A DNA stretch of 6,246 nt from an uncultured Clostridia bacterium. GTDB lineage: Bacteria > Bacillota > Clostridia > Oscillospirales > CAG-272. The notes under the pieces were generated by a model that made no database searches, was not told the origin of the DNA, and saw only the letters and a program-made list of their open reading frames with translations. The DNA is taken from positions 1 to 6,246 of the forward strand of contig CAMGGT010000064.1 of NCBI GenBank assembly GCA_946055715.1. Reading direction: 5' to 3'. A program made the translations under genes and the position numbers. Shown piece by piece: positions 1 to 4,435 of the stretch (positions are counted from its first letter, which is position 1; every line of letters starts with the position of its first letter).

Positions 1-196
1 CTTCACGAAAAGTTTTTGAGAGGGGGTGTGGGGGAGGGCCTTTTTTCAAAAAGGCATCACCCACAAAAAACACAGCGGTCTTAGGTCTCCTGCGCGTCGG
101 CGCGGTGCGGAGGGCGGGCCTTCGGCACAGAGGTACTTCCCGCGGGCGGATGTTGGCCGGCCAATTTCTTCGCGATCCCCGCGCGAAGCGGGCGGG
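1..196. other. non-coding tail downstream of the zinc-ribbon gene
   Basis: No convincing gene is seen here. It holds an inverted repeat GCCTTTTT-tc-AAAAAGGC (38-55), a perfect 12-bp palindrome TTGGCCGGCCAA (153-164), and a short GC hairpin CCCGC/GCGGG (178-192) directly after the stop codon of the minus-strand gene. None is followed by a T-run in the minus direction, so a classical intrinsic terminator for the zinc-ribbon gene is not shown. The G-rich stretch at 20-37 joined to the 38-55 repeat looks like intergenic repeat material, but only one copy is in the window. Confidence 0.5.
38..55. repeat. 8-bp inverted repeat GCCTTTTT/AAAAAGGC
   Basis: The arms at 38-45 and 48-55 are perfectly complementary with a 2-nt centre, which would open to a larger loop in RNA. 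There is no U-tract on either strand after the stem, so it is not called a terminator. It may be part of a dispersed intergenic element, which cannot be judged from a single copy. Confidence 0.5.
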
Positions 197-640
197 TCAT
201 TCTTTCTCCTGCTTGCCGGAAAACAGGATGAAGACCTTGAAGTGCCGCCCGCAACGCGGGCAGGTCACGGCGTGACGGCCGCGCTTGCGCGGCAGGCGAA
301 GGATGGCCTTGCACTTGCGACAACGGCGGAACACATGGGTCTTGCGGTCTTTGAAGCGGTTGCGCATCAGGCGCCCCTCACCGCAGACGGCACTCCACAT
401 GCGCTCCAGCCGTTGGTTCTCTGCCTGGCGGCGGGGAATGTTGCGGGACATCATGCGGCAAAATATGACGATGTAGAGCGCCACCGAAAGCCCATACAGC
501 AAAAAATATACAACGGGCAAACGGCTGAAAAACAGATTCAGCACCATCAGCCCCACCGCCGTCCAGAGCAATGCCCAGTTCAGGCGGTCCCAGCCGTAAC
601 GGCCGGCAAAAAAGCGATACATTCGCTCACGAAAACGCAT
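197..640 (-). CDS. small membrane protein with C-terminal zinc ribbon (hypothetical)
   Basis: The product is 147 aa. Residues about 1-19 are basic and aromatic (two RxR-type clusters around FFAGRYG). Two hydrophobic helices follow at about 20-38 and 42-61, joined by a very short turn, so both ends should face the cytoplasm. A charged Arg-rich segment runs from 62 to 105, and the C-terminus is a four-cysteine zinc ribbon: CRKC at 107-110 and CPRC at 127-130. The start is placed at the ATG preceded by AAAGGGAGA (645-653); the reading frame stays open upstream to 874 but that part runs into the feoB 3' end and lacks a ribosome-binding site. Small proteins with this architecture are common hypotheticals in Clostridia, and their function is not known to me. 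A structural or nucleic-acid/protein-binding role for the ribbon is inference. The gene lies 130 bp downstream of feoB on the same strand, so it could be read from feoB as well as from its own weak promoter. Confidence 0.85.
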   Translation of the reverse strand: MRFRERMYRFFAGRYGWDRLNWALLWTAVGLMVLNLFFSRLPVVYFLLYGLSVALYIVIFCRMMSRNIPRRQAENQRLERMWSAVCGEGRLMRNRFKDRKTHVFRRCRKCKAILRLPRKRGRHAVTCPRCGRHFKVFILFSGKQEKE

Positions 641-653
641 ACATTCTCCCTTT

Positions 654-697
654 CGGCGGCAAAAGCCGCCGCTTGCTTGCCGGACTTCTTCCGGCAA
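654..697 (-). promoter_or_regulatory. two tandem hairpins in the leader of the zinc-ribbon gene
   Basis: Reading in the minus direction, TTGCCGGA/TCCGGCAA (arms 690-697 and 677-684, 5-nt loop) is followed by CGGCGGC/GCCGCCG (arms 665-671 and 654-660, 4-nt loop). The second stem ends immediately before the AAAGGGAGA ribosome-binding site. If the predicted -10 at 702-707 is used, the first hairpin would form at the very 5' end of the transcript, an arrangement that can stabilise mRNA. No T-run follows, so these are not terminators. Confidence 0.5.
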
Positions 698-701
698 ATG
701 C

Positions 702-731
702 AGTATATGACAGAACAGGGGCAAAAATAAA
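702..731 (-). promoter_or_regulatory. weak promoter candidate for the zinc-ribbon gene
   Basis: On the minus strand a good -10 hexamer TATACT (702-707) lies about 60 bp upstream of the start codon. The best -35 at 17-18 bp spacing is only TTTATT/TTATTT (725-731), far from TTGACA. The promoter would be weak or activator-dependent. The 27-bp palindrome at 741-767 is centred about 60 bp upstream of the expected transcription start. Confidence 0.3.
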
Positions 732-740
732 GTGCAGAAT

Positions 741-767
741 GTCACATAAATGTTACATTTTTGTGAC
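741..767. promoter_or_regulatory. 27-bp near-perfect palindrome between feoB and the zinc-ribbon gene
   Basis: The outer arms GTCACA (741-746) and TGTGAC (762-767) and the inner arms AAATGT (748-753) and ACATTT (755-760) share one centre at 754. Twelve of thirteen arm positions are complementary; only 747/761 (T-T) fails. It begins 3 bp after the feoB stop codon. The stem is AT-rich and the nearest T-run in the minus direction is about a dozen bases away, so a DNA-binding site is more likely than a terminator. I do not recognise the regulator; the arms have the opposite orientation to a CRP site. Confidence 0.55.
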
Positions 768-770
768 CGT

Positions 771-2966
771 TCACCTGCCCGCCCATAATAACAGCAAGTG
801 AGCGACTGCGGCCAAAAGGTACCCCGCCGCCAACTGAAAGGCAAGCCCCCACAGAAGGGTGGACTTGCGCTCACTCTCCTGCCACAGGGACAGTTGCGCG
901 TTCAGGCAGGGCGGCCAGAGCAACACCAACAGGCAAAACGGCACCGCCGTCGAGAGGGCAATACACTCGCCGCAGAGCAAAACGGAAAGGGTGGCGGCCA
1001 CCGTCTCTTTGGCACACAAGCCGCAGACGAGCGCCGCCGTCAGCCGCCAGTCGCCGCACCCAAGCGGGGCAAACAGAGCGGCGGGCAGTCGGCAGAGCAG
1101 GCACAGCAAGCTGTCTGCGGGGTCCGCGCAGAAGGCCAGTGTCGGGCTGAGGTGCGAGAGCAGCCACAGGCAGGCAGAGCACAGGGTCACCGCGCCCACG
1201 ACCCGCCCGAGGAATCCGACTGTTTTGCCGAGTGCAACGCCGAAAGCCACTTTGAGGGAGGGACGGCGCAACGGTGGCATTTCCAACATGAACGCAGGGG
1301 GGTTTTGAGTGTTTTCGGGCGTTTTGGATGGCTTTTTCGCGCGCTTTTGAAAAAGAAGCAGTTGCACCAGTGCCATGCCTACCCCCAGCGGGTACAGCCA
1401 GAACACCCGGCCGCCCCCGGCCGCACGCCCGGCCACAGCCGAAGCGACAAACAGATAGACGGGCAACTTGGCGCTGCAGGAAAGGCAAGGAAGGACCGAC
1501 AGCGTGCGGTCCCGCGCCCGACCGTCCCCCACCGTGCGACAGGCCATAGCCCCCGTCACCGTACAGCCGAACCCCAACAGCAAAGGAAAAGCACTCTCCC
1601 CCGAAAGGCCCAGGCGGCGCATGGGGCGGTCAAACAGAAACACCGCGCGGGCGGGATAGCCGCTGTCTTCCAGCCATGCAAGGCCGAAAAACAGCACAAA
1701 CAGCGGAAGCAGAAACCCGCCCACAGACAGCGCGCCCCCAAGTACCCCGTCGCAGACGAACTCCCGCACGGGGGCGGGCAACCCCGCCCCCGTCAGCCCT
1801 TGCCGCACCGCGCTCACCGCCGCCTCGCACAAGCCGGCCATCAATGCCGCCGGCCGGCCGCCGGATACCAGTCGCACAGCGCAGAACAGTACGCCCGCCA
1901 CCCCGGCAAAGAGCAGATAGCCCCACCTGCCGCAGAGCAGACGGTCAACGCGCTCCCGCCGCCCGGCAAGGTCACTTTTGCCTGCCGGGTGCAGGGTGGC
2001 GGCCACCGCCGCAGAGAGGTGCGGAGGCGGGCTCGATGTCGTATGAGAAAAGGTGCGCACCCCGGAAGCGGCCGCGTGGTCCGATGCGGCAGATGCGGCG
2101 CAGGAAAACGCATGTGCGCGCGCGGGCGCGGGCTTTGTTGGTGCGGGCTTTGTTCTGCCTGCGTCGGTTGCCCCGCGCGACAGGGCGGCGCAGGATAATG
2201 GACGGATAGTCGAGACAGCGTTTGCTTTTGCCCCGCAAAGGCAGCAGTCACCGCTGCATACCCGGCCATGCGGCAGAGGAGGAAGATCTCGTTCTTTTCT
2301 TTCAAAAAGAGGCGTCCCGGTGGCCTTTTCGGGGGAATGAAGAGGGGGTTTTGGTCGAATATCTCGCATTTTGCCGCCTGCGAGGGACGGGCAGATGACG
2401 CCCTGCCCGTTTTGCCTGTCTGCTGTGCGCGGCAGGCGGAGAGGTCGGGTGCCACTTTTTCCTTGTGGCGGTTGCAGGGCATCCCGACGCGAAGATGGCA
2501 CACACAACCATGCCACAAGATCGGGGAGGCCTTCGCCCGTGCGGGCCGAGACGGCAAAGACGGGGAGGCCCAGCACATCCGAAAGGGTGGTCGCATCCAA
2601 AGCGAGGCCGAGACGGCGCAGATCATCCGTGAGGTTACAGACGAGGCACAGGGGCTTTTGCGCCGCGCGCATCTCCCACAGCAGACCGAGCGACCGTTCG
2701 GGCGCAGCGGCATCGCAAACGAGCATGGCCGCGTCCCATGCGCCCTGCGCGATCTCCGCCGCGGCAATGCCGCCCTCTTTGCCGTCGGAGAGGGCGTAAC
2801 AGCCGGGCAGATCGACCAGCCGTATGTCGCCATGTCCGCGCAGGTGCCCCTCTCCCACCGACACCGTCACCCCCGCATAATTGCCGGTGTGACGGTGGGC
2901 GCGACACAGGCGGTTGAAGAGAGTGGATTTGCCACAGTTGGGAAGCCCCGCCACCAATATGCGCAT
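771..2966 (-). CDS. feoB: FeoB-type ferrous iron transporter (divergent)
   Basis: 731 aa. FeoB proteins are inner-membrane Fe(II) importers with an N-terminal G domain. That domain is complete here: P-loop GLPNCGKS (7-14), G2 Thr in NYAGVT (about 34), DLPG (52-55), NLTD in place of NKxD (111-114) and SARTGEGL (140-147). Residues about 155-334 are a low-complexity Pro/Ala/Arg-rich linker where the helical domain is expected. Membrane hallmarks follow: a VDR interface helix (340-342), LEDSGYPARA (432-441), GFGCTVTG (465-472), SCSAKLPVY (496-504), a cytoplasmic loop with MLEMPPLRRPSLK (about 560-572), CAKETVAATL (651-660) and PPCLNAQ (685-691), with about 8-10 hydrophobic segments. The start is chosen at the ATG 8 bp after AAAGGGAGG (2975-2983); a 26-residue upstream extension has no homology and overlaps the promoter. 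The first pore motif, usually GCNVP, reads GCTVT. No feoA lies upstream. Family assignment is firm; iron transport by this divergent member is inferred. Confidence 0.88.
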   Translation of the reverse strand: MRILVAGLPNCGKSTLFNRLCRAHRHTGNYAGVTVSVGEGHLRGHGDIRLVDLPGCYALSDGKEGGIAAAEIAQGAWDAAMLVCDAAAPERSLGLLWEMRAAQKPLCLVCNLTDDLRRLGLALDATTLSDVLGLPVFAVSARTGEGLPDLVAWLCVPSSRRDALQPPQGKSGTRPLRLPRTADRQNGQGVICPSLAGGKMRDIRPKPPLHSPEKATGTPLFERKERDLPPLPHGRVCSGDCCLCGAKANAVSTIRPLSCAALSRGATDAGRTKPAPTKPAPARAHAFSCAASAASDHAAASGVRTFSHTTSSPPPHLSAAVAATLHPAGKSDLAGRRERVDRLLCGRWGYLLFAGVAGVLFCAVRLVSGGRPAALMAGLCEAAVSAVRQGLTGAGLPAPVREFVCDGVLGGALSVGGFLLPLFVLFFGLAWLEDSGYPARAVFLFDRPMRRLGLSGESAFPLLLGFGCTVTGAMACRTVGDGRARDRTLSVLPCLSCSAKLPVYLFVASAVAGRAAGGGRVFWLYPLGVGMALVQLLLFQKRAKKPSKTPENTQNPPAFMLEMPPLRRPSLKVAFGVALGKTVGFLGRVVGAVTLCSACLWLLSHLSPTLAFCADPADSLLCLLCRLPAALFAPLGCGDWRLTAALVCGLCAKETVAATLSVLLCGECIALSTAVPFCLLVLLWPPCLNAQLSLWQESERKSTLLWGLAFQLAAGYLLAAVAHLLLLWAGR
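1965..2504 (-). other. 180-residue low-complexity linker inside feoB
   Basis: This in-frame stretch separates the G domain from the interface helix and membrane domain. In typical FeoB this space holds a helical domain of roughly 100 residues ending just before the SDxIDR segment. Here I see none of its usual features; the sequence is rich in Pro, Ala, Arg and Ser and is probably disordered. It contains a cysteine cluster CSGDCCLC (protein residues 237-244; 2235-2258) and a duplicated TKPAP. The reading frame is unbroken across it and on both sides, so a frameshifted pseudogene is not indicated. Confidence 0.65.
2128..2154. repeat. 15-bp tandem duplication in the feoB linker
   Basis: GCGGGCTTTGTT occurs at 2128-2139 and again at 2143-2154, a period of 15 bp, encoding TKPAP twice on the minus strand. 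This fits replication slippage in a segment under weak structural constraint. The 15 bases just before it (2114-2127) are alternating GC-rich dinucleotides. Confidence 0.6.
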
Positions 2967-2999
2967 ACCGCCCGCCTCCCTTTGCCGCAAATATGTTTC

Positions 3000-3028
3000 A
3001 GAGTATGGTATGTTGCTTTGCTTTACAA
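3000..3028 (-). promoter_or_regulatory. feoB promoter candidate
   Basis: On the minus strand TTGTAA (3023-3028) is separated by exactly 17 bp from TACTCT (3000-3005), giving a leader of about 27 nt before the feoB ATG at 2966. Spacing and position fit a housekeeping sigma-A promoter. I do not see a convincing Fur or DtxR box overlapping it, which is notable for an iron-transport gene. Confidence 0.5.
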
Positions 3029-3370
3029 TATGCCATCTGCGCACTTCGTGTTTTTTGCTTCATCGAAAAAGCAAAGCAAAAGGCGCGCCCGGCCGCTTTC
3101 TCTCCGATGCCGCCGCCCTGTTCTTTGCGCCGCAACGGTTGGCTTTTATGTTGCGGTTTGAATTGCATGTACCGATGCCCCCCGCGCCCGCCGCACAGTC
3201 GCCGGGATCAAAAGGGAAACAGCCCTCTTGCAACCGTGCGGCAACGCGAGGGTCGCAAGGAGACGGCCACGCAAAAACCGCCGCCTCGGCACAGCAGGAG
3301 AAAATGGCCTGCCAACGCCAACCGGGAAGATACAGGTCGCAAAACAGAGGGAACAGAGGGAATTATGCCG

Positions 3371-3420
3371 CGCCTCTTTACTTTGCCGCGATCTTGCGGT
3401 ATAATAGAGAAAAAGAGGCG
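3371..3420. repeat. 9-bp inverted repeat bracketing the DUF1622 promoter
   Basis: CGCCTCTTT (3371-3379) and AAAGAGGCG (3412-3420) are perfectly complementary and flank the -35/-10 region at 3377-3405. A smaller CCGC/GCGG pair (3386-3389, 3396-3399) sits inside, in the promoter spacer. The right arm falls at about the expected transcription start. It may be an operator for a protein contacting both sides of the promoter, or a remnant of an insertion; the sequence alone does not decide. Confidence 0.5.
3377..3405 (+). promoter_or_regulatory. promoter candidate for the DUF1622 gene
   Basis: A perfect -10 TATAAT (3400-3405) lies exactly 17 bp from TTTACT (3377-3382). Transcription would start near 3412, leaving a leader of about 117 nt. 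The -10 is strong and the -35 poor. Confidence 0.6.
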
Positions 3421-3474
3421 GTCGCCCCGCACGAAACGGCTTTGCCCGCCGCGAACGCGTGGCCACCGATGTGC

Positions 3475-3490
3475 CGGGCGGAACCGCCCG
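3475..3490 (+). promoter_or_regulatory. GC hairpin in the DUF1622 leader
   Basis: CGGGCGG (3475-3481) and CCGCCCG (3484-3490) form a 7-bp perfect inverted repeat separated by two A residues, which would fold as a stem with a GAAC loop. It ends about 38 nt before the start codon and just before an alternative in-frame ATG at 3496 that lacks a ribosome-binding site. No T-run follows. Confidence 0.4.
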
Positions 3491-3528
3491 TTGCAATGAC
3501 GTTTGAAAACGAAAGGACATTTGCTTCT

Positions 3529-3915
3529 ATGAATGCCGTTTATGATGCCATCGAAAATGTGTTTACCTGGCTGATGAGGTTTGGCATCCTCGCCATTGAG
3601 CTGGTGGGCGTAGCGGTGCTGTTTGCGGCGGTGGTGCGTGCCGTGTGGGAACTCTGGCACCGGGGAAAATATGTCCGTCTGCATCTGGCAGAGGGCATTG
3701 CACTGTCGCTGGAATTCAAAATGGGCGGAGAGCTGCTGCGCACCGTCATCGTCCGTGAATGGAGCGAACTGCTGATCCTGGGTGCGGTGATCCTGCTGCG
3801 TGCCGCGCTGACATTCCTGATCCAATGGGAGATCAGAAACGAGAAGAAAAACGGCGTCCCCATCGAAACCATCGAGAAGATCGAGGCCCTACAAAAGACC
3901 GCGGATGACGAATAA
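3529..3915 (+). CDS. DUF1622 family membrane protein
   Basis: 128 aa. The sequence has the layout I associate with DUF1622: a first membrane helix at about 14-36 with the IELVGV motif, an amphipathic middle segment with RLHLAEGIALSLEFKMGGEL and then LRTVI (about 50-74), and a hydrophobic helix ILGAVILLRAALTFLIQW (about 83-100) followed by a charged cytoplasmic-looking tail. The biochemical role of the family is unknown to me. The start at 3529 is preferred because GAAAGGA (3511-3517) lies about 11 bp upstream; the spacing is slightly long. An in-frame ATG at 3496 would add 11 residues but has no ribosome-binding site. It is a single-gene unit: own promoter at 3377-3405, terminator at 3994-4034. 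Family recognition is from memory of the pattern. Confidence 0.85.
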   Translation: MNAVYDAIENVFTWLMRFGILAIELVGVAVLFAAVVRAVWELWHRGKYVRLHLAEGIALSLEFKMGGELLRTVIVREWSELLILGAVILLRAALTFLIQWEIRNEKKNGVPIETIEKIEALQKTADDE

Positions 3916-3993
3916 CCGCGCGCCCGACCGTCGGCTGCTTTTCCCCACGGCAGAAAACGAAACGCCGAGGAGCGGCATGTCAAAGATGACCTG

Positions 3994-4034
3994 CAGCACC
4001 GCTGTACCCGCACGGGTATGGCGGTGCTGTTTTT
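3994..4034 (+). terminator. intrinsic terminator of the DUF1622 gene
   Basis: CAGCACCGC (3994-4002) pairs with GCGGTGCTG (4021-4029); inside, two G-U wobbles continue the stem to TACCC (4005-4009) and GGGTA (4014-4018), closing on a GCAC loop. A T5 run follows at 4030-4034. This is a 16-bp stem about 80 bp after the stop codon and a clear rho-independent terminator. Confidence 0.92.
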
Positions 4035-4180
4035 GCGTGAATGGCCGGCATCCGGATCCGCCATGCGGAGAGAAGCAGAAAAGATCCTTCTCCTCATCCG
4101 CCGCCCCGCGTCGCCTTCTCACATCTTCGCCCTTCGGGAAGGCGATTGAGGTCGGGGTGGCGGGCATTCGTTTGACTTAA

Positions 4181-4200
4181 TTGACAATAATTATTTGCAA
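4181..4200. promoter_or_regulatory. 20-bp AT-rich palindrome, candidate operator
   Basis: TTGACAATAATTATTTGCAA is symmetric at 16 of 20 positions (TTGnnAATAATTATTnnCAA). Its core resembles the TGATAATnATTATCA type of Fur-family site: aligning TGACAATAATTATTT gives 11 of 14 informative positions. It also contains a consensus -35 hexamer TTGACA (4181-4186), but no good -10 follows at proper spacing, so I read it as a protein-binding site. Confidence 0.4.
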
Positions 4201-4207
4201 AATGGTT

Positions 4208-4267
4208 CTCTACTCTCGGTAGAATGCCTCTCTTTCGAACAGAGAGGATATAATTGGCAGAGTAGAG
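4208..4267. repeat. 60-bp nested inverted repeat upstream of the synthetase
   Basis: Outer arms CTCTACTCT (4208-4216) and AGAGTAGAG (4259-4267) are perfectly complementary over 9 bp; inner arms CCTCTCT (4227-4233) and AGAGAGG (4241-4247) over 7 bp. Both share a centre near 4237. Two -10-like hexamers lie in the symmetric internal gaps: TAGAAT (4220-4225) and TATAAT (4249-4254), neither with a good -35 (best is TTGCAA at 4195-4200, 19 bp from TAGAAT). It could be a cruciform-like operator, a small structured RNA or an insertion remnant. Confidence 0.6.
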
Positions 4268-4276
4268 CGCATTTTC

Positions 4277-4306
4277 TTGCCTGTGGCAGACCATTATTGC
4301 TATAAT
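4277..4306 (+). promoter_or_regulatory. promoter of the acyl-CoA synthetase gene (extended -10)
   Basis: TTGCCT (4277-4282), 18-bp spacer, perfect TATAAT (4301-4306) preceded by TG at 4298-4299, which makes an extended -10. Transcription would begin near 4313 and give a leader of about 120 nt. This is the best promoter in the window. Confidence 0.75.
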
Positions 4307-4308
4307 GG
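4291..4308. promoter_or_regulatory. inverted repeat over the -10, candidate operator
   Basis: CCATTATTGCTATAATGG has perfect 7-bp arms (4291-4297 and 4302-4308) around a 4-bp centre. It covers the extended -10 of the synthetase promoter, so a bound protein would block RNA polymerase. The regulator is unknown. Confidence 0.5.
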
Positions 4309-4323
4309 CACCAAAGCCACCGT

Positions 4324-4411
4324 GACGCCGGCGGCATGATGCGGCGTCGCCCGGGCACAGCCCGACCGAACAGACCGACGCAGACCCGGCAGCCCGTCTG
4401 CCCACATTTTT
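4324..4411 (+). promoter_or_regulatory. structured leader of the acyl-CoA synthetase mRNA
   Basis: A first hairpin pairs GACGCCG (4324-4330) with CGGCGTC (4342-4348). A second region offers two mutually exclusive stems: GCAGAC (4380-4385) with GTCTGC (4396-4401), or GGCAG (4388-4392) with CTGCC (4398-4402). A T5 run (4407-4411) follows, 10 bp before the ribosome-binding site. The arrangement resembles an attenuator, but the T-run is 4-5 nt from the stem and the stems are short. It does not match a riboswitch class I recognise. Confidence 0.3.
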
Positions 4412-4435
4412 GCCATATGCAAAGGAGAAACCGCG

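Larger units (their letters stand above)
2967..3528. other. intergenic region with divergent promoters (feoB / DUF1622 gene)
   Basis: About 560 bp with no gene I can support; the open frames here are short, arginine- and proline-rich and lack plausible start signals. It contains the feoB promoter candidate (3000-3028), an AT-rich inverted repeat TTTGCTT/AAGCAAA (3054-3075), an inverted repeat CCGCAAC/GTTGCGG with a 13-nt loop (3130-3156), and the promoter, flanking dyad and leader hairpin of the DUF1622 gene (3371-3490). The middle part (about 3160-3360) shows nothing recognisable and may be a decayed gene or a long leader. Confidence 0.5.
3916..4435. other. intergenic region between the DUF1622 and acyl-CoA synthetase genes
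   Basis: 520 bp without a supportable gene. The first part holds the DUF1622 terminator (3994-4034). A small hairpin TCGCC/GGCGA lies around 4126-4145. From 4171 the composition turns sharply AT-rich, in contrast with the surrounding GC-rich sequence, and carries the operator-like palindromes and promoter listed separately. Short open frames on both strands here overlap the terminator and look non-coding. Confidence 0.6.

Noticed and set aside
26..730. Plus-strand open frame over the zinc-ribbon gene
   Set aside because: No ribosome-binding site and no recognisable domain; it is the antisense of a gene with clear membrane helices and a CxxC pair.
741..767. CRP-type binding site
   Set aside because: TGTGA and TCACA halves are present but in inverted order relative to a CRP site, so the assignment does not hold.
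641..874. N-terminal extension of the zinc-ribbon frame
   Set aside because: It overlaps the feoB 3' end, has no ribosome-binding site and passes through the palindrome and hairpins; the start at 640 has a strong Shine-Dalgarno sequence.
798..2198. Long plus-strand open frame (466 codons) opposite feoB
   Set aside because: Its Gln/Arg/Pro/His-rich translation has no domain signal, and the opposite strand encodes the FeoB membrane motifs.
3000..3028. Fur box at the feoB promoter
   Set aside because: No stretch around the promoter matches the GATAAT-type dyad convincingly.
2914..3528. N-terminal extension of the DUF1622 frame
   Set aside because: The open frame reaches far upstream but crosses the promoter at 3377-3405 and has low-complexity sequence; family similarity begins only near 3529.
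3889..4167. Small minus-strand open frame
   Set aside because: It overlaps the DUF1622 3' end and the terminator, with no credible ribosome-binding site.
3905..4180. Small plus-strand open frame after the DUF1622 gene
   Set aside because: It runs through the intrinsic terminator at 3994-4034 and shows no start signal or family resemblance.
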